Source of the DNA: Sistotremastrum niveocremeum HHB9708
Taxonomy: Eukaryota > Basidiomycota > Agaricomycetes > Sistotremastrales > Sistotremastraceae
Length of the DNA: 64,000 bases
Assembly (NCBI GenBank): GCA_001630475.1
Contig: KV419408.1
Coordinates: forward strand, 676,040-740,039
Direction: 5' to 3'
In this document: positions 44,322 to 57,656 of the stretch, in pieces
Numbering within the stretch: the stretch's first letter is position 1
Layout: each line of letters begins with the position of its first letter
The notes under the pieces: model-generated
Seen by the model: the letters and a program-made list of their open reading frames with translations, nothing else
Databases searched by the model: none
What the model was told of the DNA's origin: nothing
Position numbers and translations under genes: made by a program

Positions 44322-47300
44322 ATGGCCGCTCCCCTTTTCCCCCATACTAAAGAGACCACCGATATTTATTCCTTGTCAGATCAAGGTCTTGCTAACATTT
44401 ACCGCTTTGTCGAAGAAGTGAGTCGTCAGGAACACTGATGACATGTCAATCTTATCGAACATCAGATTGGTTTCGGAAATTGGGGAAGTGTCTGGGCTTG
44501 CGAGCACCGCAACAAGCCACCCAGAGCCCCCGACGACGACGACGAGCATGACAGGGAGTCTCGTGTGGCCGTCAAGGTCGTATTCCGTCACAAGACTCCG
44601 ACGACGGCCGCGAGGGTCAAGTCTCTGTAACCCAACCGCTCTTCATTATAGTGTTCCCACACTCAATTCTATGTTAGGTGGAACGAAATGAAGATCGTCC
44701 GCTCGTTTAAATACGACCCACATCCTTCCATTGTACCATTCCATAACTTCATTATCACTCCATCATATGCTCTCATCACCATGTTGGTTCTATTCCTATG
44801 CCACCCGTATTCATGCTCACCGTAGTCGTAGGCAATACCTTCCTCGCCTCATCCCCGTCGAGGTGTCTGAAACCAAGGCTCGTGAATGGTTCAGATCCCT
44901 CTTGTCGGGCGTCGAGTTTCTGCACAAACGGGGCGTTGTACATAATGACATCAAGTACTGCCATTCACTTCACCTGACATTCTCATCCTCACCGTCCTTC
45001 CAGACCCGCTAATATTCTTCTCTCCCCGGCCACTCCACCCGTGCCTGTTCTCGTCGACTTTGGTTTTGCCGAAAAGTATGACACTGGCTCACGCAAAGCC
45101 TTCATCTCAAACCTGGCCTATGGAACGCCTGAGGTTGGAAAGCGTTTCTTATAGCTGTCTCATGCTGTGTTTAACCGTTGTATGCCTTCCAGTATCTCTC
45201 CCCGGAAAGAGCTCGTGGTCTCCCGCATGACACGCGTAAATCTGATGTATGGTCTTTGGGTATCACATTCTTCGAAATCCTTGTCGGACGTACACCTTTC
45301 GAAGAGCACGAAGGCGAGGTATTCAGTACTAAAGAAGACCTTGAGCGTTACTGGGCACGCACAATGAAAGGAAAGTGGGTCGGCGTTTGGAAATTCAGTC
45401 GTGGAGTGGAGAAGCTCCTCAAACGGATGATATCTCCAAATGCTGACTTGCGTTACACTGCTCGTGACGCTAGTGCTGACGTCTATTTTATGGACGGTAC
45501 GAATAATTTGTTAAGAACAAGACCTTCCTTGATTTATTGCGTCCAATAGCTTCCGAAGGCAATGGAGAGCTTGGATCACCCGCCCTGACCCTCGGTGACA
45601 AATCCAAGATCATGGACCTTTCGTTGCCATGGCTTGATTCCGCCCCATCTACCGTGAGCTCCTCGAGGGTTAAGACAATGGGACATGATCGTCAAAGTTC
45701 CATCTCCTCCACAAAGTCTCGGAAGTCTCTCGCATCGCGCCTTCCCTCGTTGGGCAAGAGTAAGTCCCCGCCGGTCACCTTATATCAGTTAACTGCATTA
45801 TTAAATGTCTACAAAGGCAAAGTCAAAGTACACGTAGATTCCGAGAATCAAGTTCCGGCACCTCCACCACCAACTCCTGCCAATCCTCCAAAGCCATCGT
45901 CTTTAGCCTCTACTTCTGCGCCTCGTTCAAATGCCGGCCTCCCCGCACGCAAGGCACCCCGTAAGCCTGTGCCATCTTTGATCCCGGAAGAAACAGACGA
46001 AGATCGATCACGAGCAACGGCGATCGTGGCGCAGACTGCAGCAAGCCGCCGGAAGCCTTTCGAGAATCTCACTAACCGGCCCGAATCCAATAAATCGCCC
46101 AAAGACTATACTTCTTCGAAGCATGTACCAAAGCGCCAGAAGTCGAAGGCATTGCCGCCGATCAGACTTTCAGAGGGCCCCACTTCACCTGGAGACGAGG
46201 CCGTCGCTGGTCAGTACTTCGAGTTCGTCTGAAGATGTGTAAAATACTGACATCTTGCTCGGAAGCCCCTGCTCAAGACGAATCGAGAAATTCGTCGACC
46301 CTCGATTTATTGAAACATAATTTCAAACAATCTATCGAGAAATCTGTGAAGCTATACAAGTCCTCAATACATGCGTCTACGCGACAATCCCTAGTGACCA
46401 CTGACACTCAAAGTCGACAAGTGTCAAATACCGTGACAGAGCCATATTCAACCGAAGGACAGGACATTCAAGAAACCGAGCCTGAAGGTACGTCTAGTAA
46501 CTCATGTTGGCTTGTGTTGTTAACCAGATTCTGTCGAAATAGTGCCCTCACATTCCGATGAACCACCCACTGAACAAAAGAGAGTGGACCGCATGAGTGC
46601 TTGGATCCGAAGCGTCGAAAGTCCGTCTACTATGTTTAATATCTACCAAGGCTGATCGTGTCCCTAGCTGCTGTAGAAGATACTCGTCAAGATTTTGCGA
46701 GGCGTAGTTCACCTCCGCCATTGGCTTTACCCCCTGGTCCTTCCCGAACTGGGAAATACAGACGCAAACCTGTCCCAGTCCATGAAATCTTCGAAGATGT
46801 CCCCTCTAATACATCATCACAAACCCACCTCACAACACAGCTGAATCAATCATCAGTCTCCGGGTTTGAACCTGAAATAGGCCGTCGAGCGTCTTCCAAC
46901 TATGTGTCGGCCGAGGGCGATTTCTCTGGCACCATGGACTACTCATTCAGGAGTGCGATAGCAAATGGTGGGCATTTATCTCACTCACGCGATGTTAACT
47001 TAACCGTTTATCGTCTAGACCAATCCATTGATTCTGTGGAGCGTCCGTCGGCCGCAGACGTGCGACACGCCTCAGAGATCTACCAGTCAACCGTGACCAT
47101 CCCCGAAATCATATTGAATGACGATACTCCCATCAGTGGAGCAGCAGACAGCACCTTTTCCGATAACTTCACATCTCGGACGTCAGACCCGGAGCTCTTG
47201 ACTCAGTCCTACTCATTGGAAGTACGACAAGAGGTCCAGGACGAAGAGGATGAGCACAATTACGAAGAAATATTATTGGCCTCGACAAACGTCAGACGCG

Positions 47301-47626
47301 TCGGGCAAGGGTTCCAGTCGGACAACTGCGGTCCTGTGATGAACAGTACTGCATCCAAAGATTCACACAGGAAATCCGGTCGATTTTTCCATACCCTTAA
47401 ACGGGACTCTGGCTTTCCAAAACCCGTCTCCTCCGAGGATCGGAGAGCGCTATCAGTCGATGAATTGGGATTCACTCCACCAGAGACTGATTCTCTCCAA
47501 CCTCGTGCAGCCACCGCTCAAGGAAAAAATGAGGCTCATGGCTACTCTTTCCTCGCGATGCGCAAAGCACTACGTGCCGTGGTCAGCGCGGCGACACTAA
47601 ATCGTCGTGCATCAAGACTTCTCTAG
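44322..47626 (+). CDS. Serine/threonine protein kinase with long disordered tail
   Basis: The kinase domain occupies roughly residues 25-370: P-loop IGFGNWGSVWACEH, catalytic Lys in VAVKVVFRHK, hinge LITMQYLPRLIPVEVSE, catalytic loop VVHNDIKPANILL, DFG in VLVDFGFAEKY, activation segment FISNLAYGTPEYLSPERARG, and DVWSLGITFFEILVGRTPFE. The catalytic loop reads HND rather than HRD. The tail (~600 residues) is Ser/Pro-rich and basic, with KSRKSLASRLPSLGKSKSPP, ARKAPRKPVPSLIPEETDED and GKYRRKPVPVHEIFEDVPSN, and ends in a basic helix-like stretch (FLAMRKALRAVVSAATLNRR). Family resemblance is to CAMK/Ppk-type fungal kinases; substrates are unknown. The intron at about 44776-44825 was placed to give LITMQYLPRL. 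The gene is divergent from the secreted protein gene. Confidence 0.85.
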
Positions 47627-47907
47627 ACTTACACGAGCCTTCCACGAATCACTCACGTTATTTTTATGAAGTCCAGACGCATTTGCATGACGTTCAACAC
47701 GACACCTCACCATGACCTGACGTCCAACGACTTTTCGTAGTTTTCGCTTTCATCGTTCACGCTATCTGCACGATTATGTATTTCTGTCACACAATAACAT
47801 TTGCTTGACGCAGCTGATTTCACAAAATAATGTACAAAATGCTGGGAAGGTGATAATAATAGTGCAAGTGGATCAACAAGAAGTTACACAATATCACAGA
47901 AAGTCAG

Positions 47908-50900
47908 TTAAGATGTTGAAGATGAAGAATCCGGCGGTAAGGGACGATTCCTATTCAGAGTAATCGGGGGATTAGCAGGTTTCAGTCGTTTGACCAGTGA
48001 GTCATCTGGTGTATCTGTCTCTGATTCCCTGGGTCGCTTCGCAGCTGCGCCTAAGATCGAAGTCCCTGCAGCGGCAACAGCTCCTGCAGGAGCTGCTCTG
48101 CCACCGCGGCCCCGAGTCGCTGCCCCTCGTAGAGACACTCCTCGTCCTCGTCGAGCAACAGGGGAGCCCGTGTTAACCGTCGACGACCCATGTGCCCCTT
48201 CTACGGGAGTAGATGTTGCGAGAGGCACTACAGGAGCGGCTGGAGAGACGACTGTGTTGGTTTCTGCGGAAGGTGCAGAAGGGGCTGCAATGACTGGAGC
48301 AGAATTTCCACCTTGACTAACGATGCTTGCAGAAGCCGTGCTAGGAGTTGGGGGTTGGAAGTTGGCTAGAGCGGCTTCAACTTCTTGCAGCCTCTTTGCC
48401 GTTTTCGCGTATTGCGAGTCTTTCAACTTGAGTTTCATGCCCATCTCTTTACGTCCTTGCTCGATACCTTGATTCTTCGCGTCATCTCTCTCCTTGCGGA
48501 GGGCCTCAATCTCTTCTCGGAGCTTGGAAATCTGACTGGTAGCATCTTTGTTGATATCTGCCAAGCGAGACTGGATGATAGCTTCGAGGGCCGCAGGATC
48601 GACGTCTTTATTCTCCGCCACTTTGGTTGCCCGGAGTTCTTCAATCGCTTTGGAATGCTCCGCCTGTAGACGAGTCTGCAATGCGCGCATTTCTTCGGCA
48701 TGGGAAGCCGACAGAGAAGAAGAGGCGTCTTTCGTTCTCTGCAACTCGGCGCGCAGTGTGTCGGCTTGAGCGGAGAGTGTTTTGACGAATTCCGCATGCT
48801 GTTTTGATTGCTCGTCCAATTGCTCACGCAACTTCTTGGACTCTTCAGGAACGGCGCCACTCACAGGCGGCTCAGCGGATTGTGCGGCGGACCTCTGAGC
48901 CTTCAAATATACATCAGCGACGGCGAGACGTACAAATCAATTCGACTTACGATGTCCCGTTGCAGTTCCTCGATTTGAGTTCGGAGAGCCTGATATGCAA
49001 TAGCATGAGACCGACTGTTCTTCGTTGAAGGCAAACGACTGACCGAGATGAGCGTTGCCGACGCTTCCTTCTCCTTCAACAGGGCCTCTTTCTCAGCAAT
49101 CCATTCGCTTGGGGTTGACATCCCTTCGGAGGCGTCTTGGGCGGATGAATTCAGTCGAGAAAGCAAAGCGTCGCGTTCCTGAGTTAGTGCAGTCTAAAAC
49201 CCGTTAACGGACGACGAAAACCAGAATATTGCGAGAATTAAGAAACTCACGATCTTGGACGCCAGTTCTTGCTGTAATGTCACAGCTTCACCGTGTTTGG
49301 CTGAAGTAACTCGTTCCAATTCTAGCTCTTGTTTTGTGCGATCCAATTGATCGGTCAGAGTCTTGACTTCAGCAGAGGCCGCATCAACCCTCTCCGTCAA
49401 TCCCGTGATGGTCTGCTGCAGAGCGCCCCGTTCAGTTTTGATTGCTTCGATTTCGGCAGAAAATTGCTGTTGGCGAGTTTGGAGAGAGGTCCTGGCCTTC
49501 GCCAGCGCATCCTTGTGTAGCTGCAAGGCGTTACGGAATTTCTCAACCTTTGAAATCATCAGCAACGTGCGATCCGCCGGAACTGTGACATACACTCTCA
49601 CTACTTTCAACCAACTTCTTCTCGGATTCGGATTTCTGTTCCTCCATCTCCTTGAGTTGCGTTTTGGATGCCTCGAGATCTGCCTTAAGTTGTTGAAGCT
49701 CTGCCGGATCAACTCGGTCATACTAGAGGTAACATATAGTCAGGAACTCTGCGATGAAAACACACCCATACCTTGCTCATCAGTTCATTACAGCGCTCTC
49801 GCCATCTCTTGACGTCGTCTTCAAGTGTGGCAACTTGAAGAGTACGGGTCTCCAATTCAGCGTGGGCCACTCGCAATTTCTCTGTCAAGGGGTTGACTTC
49901 TTGGCTCAGTTCTTCAACACGCTTCTGCAATTGAGAGACACGACGCTTGTTGCCTTCATTTTCTGCACGAAGGGTTGCATTGCTTTCTCGAACTATGTTC
50001 AGCTGGTTGATTCGTTCCATGAGTTCGTCATGCTCAGCAGCAGAGGTAGCCGACTGCACGACACGTTCGCGCTCCTGAATACATGAGCTCAGGGGAGGAG
50101 ATGCATGAGATACGAGATGTACTGACTTCGGAGAGAGCCGTCCTGCTCTCTTTGAGGAGTCTTGACAAGTGTTCAATTTCATTCCGAGAACGGGCAGTCT
50201 CCTGCCTGGACACTTCGAGATGCAGATCTACAATCTCCTTCTCTTTTCTGAGGTATGACACAACAGCTCTGAGATCAGACAATTTATCGTCGACACCATT
50301 GGATGCGTCCGTTTGATCCACTGGAGCATCCGCAGCTTGACGAATCCGAGAGGCTTGGGCGCTCACAGACTCGAGATGAGCATGCAGCCGCTCATTTTGA
50401 CCGGTCAATTCTTGACACCTGCAAATAAGATGAGCCTAGAATGTGAAACCTTCAGATCTAAACACACACCTCTTCGTGAGATCTGCCATTTCCTTGTCGA
50501 GAGCTGCCCTTTGATTCCGCCAACTCGCCTCAGACGTAGCTAGATTGGCCTCCGCGGCATCCGCCTTCGTTTGAATGTCTCGGATCACAGCCTGAGCTTG
50601 TACGAGCTCCTGTTTCAGCAGATCCGCCGCTTTAATGGATTCTGCGTGGGCTTTGATCTCGTCTTCATACTTCTGCTCAGAAGTCTGAAAGTTCATCGTC
50701 ACAACCCTGCAAGGGCCGGAAAGTATCTCGCACGAACCTTTGCACGTTGCTCCAGACTTCTTAACTCATTGTCTCGCGAGGCGGAATCAGTTTCCGAATT
50801 AGCAGCCGACGTACTCAGATTCACGATTTGTGTCTCTAGATTGCGCTGTTCCTCTTTGAAAGCGAGACGTTCTGTTGCCAACGTCTTGTCCAAATCGGCG

Positions 50901-53900
50901 ATTCTTTCATTCAAGGACGTTGTGTGAACTTGCTGATCATTGAGCTTCTGCAGTAGACTTTTGACTTCCGCCTTTTCATAGAACATGAGGTTTGAGCGTC
51001 TGTATGCAAAGTCGAACTAACCTCCTTTCCTTCGAGCTTCTCTTGAGCAGACTTCTTCAATTCATCGAAGGTGGCTGTTAACTCCTGGAAAGCACGCTCA
51101 TTGCTCTCGCTGATGCTCTTGTACTGCTCGACGTGGGCCAAAGCTGCTGTAAGCGCTTGCTGCGTCTGCTTGAAATCGGCACTACTCGGAAATATGTGAA
51201 ACATATAAAAACCAATTGATGGTGTTCTTACCTCAGTTGAGCTGCCTCAGCCCTCAGTTCGTGCTCGTGTCTTTGTAAAGGGGCCACGTCTGCTCCAGGA
51301 TGCCGTTCATACACAGACAATTTTTCACGTGCGGTTTCAACCTCCTTCAATAGTTCATCAATGCGGGCTTTAGCATGACTATAGTCTGCTTCCACTTTGA
51401 TCAGGCTTTGCTTCGCCGAACCGAGATCAGAAGTCTGAGGATTGTATTAGTCAGCGAATCTGGACTGAGAAAAGATGACAACCGTTTGGTCTAGCCGAAG
51501 GTGCAGCTCTCTGGTCTCAACATCTTTTTGAAGGCTCAGATTTCGCGAAATTTCGCGTTCTCGAGTGACTTGAGCCCGTAGGTCTTGCCTGCAAATAGGG
51601 GATAAAAGATGAGCAAACACACTAGCAATAGTTCAGGTTTTTACGTACAATTGCAAATCCATTGATTGTATTTGACCCTCCATACGACGGCGATCACTCT
51701 GGCCAGACATCTCTAGATCGTGATGCATTTTTTGAATATTATTCGCTAAATCGGCGAATTGAGACCGTTCCTTTGCCAAAACACGATTCTCGGAAGTGAG
51801 TCGGGATTCAATGCTCTGAATGGAAAGATCAGCAGTGACCAGACATGCTTGGATCTTCGTACCTTCCAAATTTCTTGTTCTGCTCTGAGGTTAGCGCATT
51901 CTGTTCTCAACCGCTCAGCGATGGAGTGGGCATGTGTGGCGTTGTCGGCCGTCTGTGAGTACGTGAGTTCGAGTTTGGTGTGCTGGTCACGCAGGTCTTG
52001 TATACGACGATTGAGAGCTTCAATTTCTCGTGTCTTCAATTGTTGTTCATCTTGCATCATACGTTGTCGTTCTGGTCAGCGAAGAATGCAGAGGTCGGTG
52101 AACTATTGTATGCAAAACAAGCAAGAGGTGCGAACCGTTAAGGAATTGTATTGTGCCGTTTGCTTTGGCGAGGTCAGCCGCCTTCTGGTTGAGTTCATGC
52201 TGAGACTTGGCTAGATCTTCTCGGAGTCTTGATGCATCTATTCCCAACTCTAAACGATACGCTTCAAAGTGATCTTGCATGTCCGTTTGAAGCTGAGATT
52301 CTGTGCCATTGACTGGAGGAAGAAGAGCGCCGGACTGTTGAGGGGCTGCCATCTTTGCAATTTCGAGTTCCTTTGCCAGGGCATTGATTCTCATTTGGTG
52401 GCTTCTGCTTTGGCTCTCAATTTGATCTTCGAGCAAAGCGATCGCATCGTTAGCTTCACGGATGGCCTCTGACTCTTCCCGTTCCAAACCCTGCCGTAAC
52501 TCTTGCTCCCGTCGATCAAAGGCCAAAGCTAGACTATGAGAAATTCGGAGGAGCTTTTGGTTCTGGGCCTGCAGAGATGGCAGGTTCTCGAAGAGAACCA
52601 CCTGGTCGGTGCTCAGTGCCAGATCGGCACTCAAGGCCTCAGCCGGGGCCACGGGTAGCATAGGAATATCCTCAAGAGAAGGGTTTTCCATGATTGCGAT
52701 ACGGCGAGTAAGATTAGTCACTTGACGACCCAGATCTGCTCCGCTTTGTTCCAGCTCAGCGATCATGAGTCGTTCTGACTGCAGTTGTTTCTCGAGATCA
52801 GCTACCCGTCGTGAATACTGATCCCGTTCAGACAACGTTTGAGTGAGCTGGCCGGTCAAGACTTCGGCTTCGGCCTTGATGCGCTCGAAATCCTGTCTTT
52901 GCTGGGCAAGCACTGGACTCTGGGTATGGTTATTCAGGCAGAAATCCAATCTCGCGAAGTAAGTACTCACTCTTTCTTCAATGTCCGCTAACACTTGAGA
53001 AAGAAGATCCTGAAGACGTCTGGCTTCAGACTGAGAACCGGCTAGTTCGCCCTGGATGCGGACGTAATCAGTGTAAACCTCGGTGAAGGTTTTGCCAGAT
53101 TTTTGGAGACGTGCTGCCACTCCAGCAGCGGGACTGAGCGTAAAGAAGCCTCGGTCACGATTGACACCAGGAGTGGTTTCTTCATTAAGAAGAGCAAGTT
53201 CCCCTTCCGCCGCACGCTCCTTCTCTGCCCGCAATTCTTCCACAACGGCCTCGAGCTGATCACCTCGCTTTTTTTGTCGCTCGAGATCGGCCACTAAGCT
53301 CGATTCACGTTCTTCAGCCGTTTTGACCATGGTTTCCCATTCGCTTTCTACCTCCTGAACTCTGGTACGTGCTTGCTCGTTCCGTCTCTCCAGAAGTTCA
53401 ATGAGCCGCTCTTGGTTGGCAGACTCTGACCGGAAAGAAGCAGCTTGATCGGCAAGCTGAGCTTCCAGCTGCGATACCTTCTGTGTGGCCTGTGTGAGCT
53501 GTTGGTTTTGACGCCCGTAGGTTTCCTGGACAGATTGGAGAGTGGCCTGCACCCCGGAATAGGCAGTATTCAGGCTATCGAGGGAGGATTGAAGTGAGAC
53601 AATCTCGGCATGTTTTTCTCGACGGAATTTGGAAAATTCTTCGGATTTGGTGGCAACCTCCTCGGAATAGCTTTTACTGCTGCTCTGTGCATGGTCCAGC
53701 TGCTGTTCCAAAGTTTGAATCTTGAACTACGGATGACGTCAATATGACCGTTTCTGACACCGGTGAACAGAACTTCTCACCTTCATGTGCGTGTCCGAGG
53801 ACTTGAGGTCGGCAAGCTGCGATTGAAGCTCTTGATATTCTCCTCTAACTTGTTTCAAGTTGCTTCTCAGCGACTGCACTTCCTCTGATTTGCAGTCGTT

Positions 53901-54564
53901 AGGATCAATTGTTTAAGTAGGTTGAGAGGCACGAACCTTCCATCTGTTTATCGTCAGAATGCAGACGCCCTACCACAGCCAAAAGGTCTCGTTTCTCGCT
54001 CTCAACTTGACTGAGCTCATATTTGAGCTTTTCCACTTCTGAGCCGGTAGATGATTGCGCTTGGGCGAGCAGTAGTTTCTCGTTCTCGAGATTCATCTTG
54101 GACGAGGCTGAAATATGAAGCTGTTGAATTTGGCTGAATAAAGGAGCAGAGGACATACCAAGGGTGTTGCGTTCTGCCTTCAACCTCTCTATTTCTCTCG
54201 CTTTCTCAGCAATCGTATCTTCTGTTTCCTTTTGAAGCATTTCGCGATCCTGTATAGCTTGATCCAACTCCACGTCCTTCTTCAAGTTCTCCGCCCTCGC
54301 CTCTTCATATTCGATTTTCACTTGTTCCAGTTCGTTCGCGTGCGAAAGAAGGAGCTTGTATAAGTGAAGGACAGCATCAGCAGTGGGAGCAGCCAGAGAG
54401 GTTTCGGGAATCAGTTTCGAGAGTTCAGAAACGTCGAGCTCGCTGGGGAGTTGAATGGAAAGGACTTGGGTGGCATCGTGTTGGACGCCCTCTGAATCGT
54501 CCATTTGTGAGCTCGTTTCATGTTCGTCAGTTTCCCCCTTCTTCGAGCGGAGCCGTGTCTTCAT
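47908..54564 (-). CDS. MLP1: Nuclear basket protein Mlp1/TPR homologue
   Basis: The longest gene in the window, with many 50-60-nt introns, gives roughly 1,900 residues. Almost the entire protein is heptad-rich coiled coil, for example AELQRTKDASSSLSASHAEE, KAREIERLKAERNTL and DQYSRRVADLEKQLQSERLM. The conserved Mlp1/TPR region includes GELAGSQSEARRLQDLLSQV LADIEERV and QRQDFERIKAEAEVLTGQLT. The C-terminus switches to a Pro/Ala/Gly-rich and RG-rich region (ARRGRGVSLRGAATRGRGGR) with a KRPRE/KRLKP nuclear-localisation-like signal. TPR/Mlp proteins form the filaments of the nuclear pore basket and act in mRNA quality control and checkpoint signalling. The ATG at 54564 is used; an in-frame TTG at 54582 is not a start. 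Exact intron borders in the middle are approximate. Confidence 0.88.
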
Positions 54565-55093
54565 AGTCTTCGGGGATCCCAAGTGGGCCGTTCAAGACAG
54601 GCCAACCGGTGGAGGGAGTGTCGTGCTTACGTAACGAAGGTGTCGCCTTTAGACGCGCAACTCGGTAACAAATTCTGACCACCACCGCCAGCCAGTGACT
54701 CAGAACGCAGGATTTTACCAGCTAGCCATGTACAAGTGTATGATCCTGTTTGGGATCATATGTCCCCATTATATGGCAAAAAGACATATGTCAGGCAACG
54801 GAGACTTGGACTCTCGACTTCTTCTCTATCGACCTTAAGCTTCCTCTCCCACAGAGTTCAAATTACAGGGTACTACTTCTAGCCTTCTAGGGCGCTCCGC
54901 TCACCGTACTGCACTACGTTGCTGAGGGCTAGTCGCCTTTTCGGCTCTGAGAACGTGTCGCTGGTCTATTGTGATTTGCACTCTGAAGCTAGCGTTCGTT
55001 CCAATTGCCTTCTATTTCGTCATGAGTGTTCTTGTACACTTTTGATATTCTAATTCAACACAGAGACACGAAAGTTCGGTTTTCAGGAGAGGC
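54565..55093. other. Intergenic space with small inverted repeat
   Basis: These 529 bp lie between the MLP1 start and the PDC 3' end and include the MLP1 upstream region. An 8-bp perfect inverted repeat, TATGATCC (54740-54747) and GGATCATA (54754-54761), with a 6-nt loop is followed by CATATG repeats. I see no gene or RNA gene here. Confidence 0.5.
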
Positions 55094-57656
55094 TTAAACG
55101 GCACTCAGTTGGGCTTGACGCTTCAGAGCCCGAGGAGCATCGTCCCACTCCATCAATATTTCGACGAGCTGGATCTTGTCCGCTTTCGCAAAAGTTGCAT
55201 TGTTTAGCAGAGTCGTCAATTCCTGTTTGGTCCCCACAGTATATGACTGGCATGTTTGACCTTCGACGCCTCCTAGCGTGCTCAGAATAGTCGTCCATTT
55301 CCTAAATATATCGAATCAGCAAATACCACGGGATGAGGCAACAAATGTGTACCAATTCGAGATATCATTGTATTTTCTGCAATTAGGTGTAAGCCGGAAT
55401 TGGACAGGCCCTGCAAGAGGTGACGCATACCTGGTTTTTCCATGCAAATAACGTTCGATCGTGTAACCTTTGTTGTTCAAAACGAAGATGATCGGGGTCA
55501 AACCGGAGCGTATCATCACAGAGATTTCCTGGACCGTGAGCTGCCTGTCGAAGAATGAGGTCAAATTTGGGAATCCACATGGCTCCGGACTTACAAACTG
55601 CCATCTCCCACAAACAGGATCGTTCTACCAAGACCAAGCTGTTTGGCAGCCAATGCAGCACCCAGCGTGCTCCCTATTCTCTCATTAAGATTTACTATGT
55701 ATAATCATTATCTCCGACTCACCAACAGTCCATCCAATACTGCCCCAAAGGATTTGAGAAACAAAGATGGAATCATCAGGGAAAGGCACGTCAAGAATAC
55801 CAAAACTTGAAGTTCCTGTAACAGCCCCGAGCGTAAGCAGGTGAGGAGAATTTGAGTCTCAGATAGAAGACTGCACCAGTTTCCGCAACGATGATGTCCT
55901 TCTTTCCGAAGAATCCACCAACTGTGGGCCACAGGAAGTCGTGCGTGATGGTGGTACTGGGATCCGGTGGTGCTTGTTCGACGGTGCGCGGCACGGTGAT
56001 TTTTCCTGTAGGCTTGAACGGCTTCAAGCGCTCTGTAAGGCGTGGCAGGAGATGCTTCATGCCGATAGAGGGGAATCTTGCAAATTGTACTTGAGTGTGA
56101 TCCGAGTGAAGCTCTACAGAGGTCTGAATAAAAGCCCACACGGGAACAAGGAAAATCCAACCTACGACGGCCGAGTCCGGGATCGTATATGACCAATTTC
56201 CGGTGTTGAAGTCACTCTTTATCGCTCCGATGTACAAAATTAATTTTGCAGTCTTCACAGTCTCAAGAATGTCGGGTCGAGAAAGGGCTCCGCAGAAGAT
56301 CTGTGCCCGTTGAGTGTGTAGGAAGGATCAAAGGATTTCTAAGACTCACTCCTCCATATCGTTCATAGCTCTCATTAACTGCCGTCTTTCCCATGGGCGC
56401 GGAGAAAACGGGATAGTGAGTCTTTGCGAGGAGGTCATGAACTTCGTCTTTAACATCGTGGCGTATCGTGCAGGCATCGACCAGGACGACGACTTTGCCT
56501 TCGGCCAGTTCTACTAGTTTGACAATTTCGTCGAGTACAAAGCTTTCGGCGCCGGGATCGTTGGGAGGAGTATGGCGCACAAGAGGCGTCTTAAGTCCGT
56601 CCGAGGATATTTTAGCCTTTGCGATATCGGTTGGTAGGGTCAGGTAGACCGGGCGAGCCTGACACATGGGTAAAAAGGATGAAAATGGAAGAAATCAAAT
56701 GTCCCGCTTACAGCAGTGATGCATTGAGTCAAGACGCGGTCTATTTCACTAGCGGCATTCTCGAGGTTCATAAGATTTGTTTGTGCCACGGTGAATTGCT
56801 CCGCGGCCTTTGTGTAAGCATCAAAACTAGACGCAATTAATTCAAGTTACCCGAAAGACGTCAGAATAGATACTCACCGACCATCTCCCAGGGTATGGTG
56901 GAGCACGGGTCGATTTTTCTGTTGGACTGTGCTAGGAACGCCAACGATGTGTAATATCGGGATATGTTCAGAAAATGCTGTGGAGAGACTTGAGATTAAA
57001 TTATCGTGCGTTTGAAAAGCAGCAACCTCCTGCAATGCCATTTATAGCACTGAGTTCGCCTACACCGAAACTGGAGAGAAGACGAAAGTCAAGCCTGGAT
57101 TCGATCGACCACTCTGTTGATAAAGTATTCGTACGTTGTAGTGATTACTCCAATGCTATTCTGATGGACACGAGCGTATCCGTCCGCCGCGTACGCTGCG
57201 TTGAGTTCATTGCTGTGCACCCGATTAAATGCAGGCTACAGATAGCAGTGATCGATATGTACCAGTTTCCGACCCATTCGATGGATTCATGATCCTCGAC
57301 GAGATCCTAGAAATAGCGTTTGATCAGGATTGTAGATCTATAAATCGAAGAATATGTATGGCTCACCAAAAAGCCTTGAGATCAATCGTTCAGTGACGCA
57401 TACAGACATTTCAAAGGTGACATACCCAAGTTGAAATCGCCGGGAAGGCCGAACATGGACTGGCAATGCACATCAAACGACAGATAAAGCTAAAGGGACC
57501 AATTCAAGAGACCTTGACGCCGAGTTGGGAGAGCCTTGTAAGAAGATAGTCGCCAACGGTGATGGGCTCATCTTTGGAGAAGAGCTCTGCTACGGATTGT
57601 CTGGTGGTGTGCTGGAGCGAGCTGGCAGCGCGCTGGAGAGCCTCTGGAGTGGACAT
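55094..57656 (-). CDS. PDC1: Pyruvate decarboxylase
   Basis: A multi-exon gene starting [20 protein letters not shown] and ending [11 protein letters not shown]. Recognisable blocks are [10 protein letters not shown] near the N-terminus, the central domain ([57 protein letters not shown]), and the thiamine-diphosphate motif [20 protein letters not shown] ending [13 protein letters not shown] (GDG...NN pattern). The C-terminal domain has [20 protein letters not shown] then [12 protein letters not shown]. The enzyme decarboxylates pyruvate to acetaldehyde in alcoholic fermentation and needs thiamine diphosphate and Mg2+. The family resembles indolepyruvate decarboxylase; GDGS and the local motifs favour PDC. 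The gene is divergent from POP1. Confidence 0.9.

Noticed and set aside
47990-48316. 108-codon plus-strand frame within the MLP1 C-terminus
   Set aside because: It is the complement of the Ala/Pro/Arg-rich tail, whose low complexity leaves all frames open.
54565-54582. Upstream TTG start for MLP1
   Set aside because: Nuclear genes of fungi start at ATG; the ATG at 54564 is in frame six codons later.
54740-54761. Inverted repeat as a rho-independent-type terminator
   Set aside because: This is a eukaryotic nuclear region, the hairpin is weak and has no T-run, and it lies upstream of MLP1 rather than at a 3' end.
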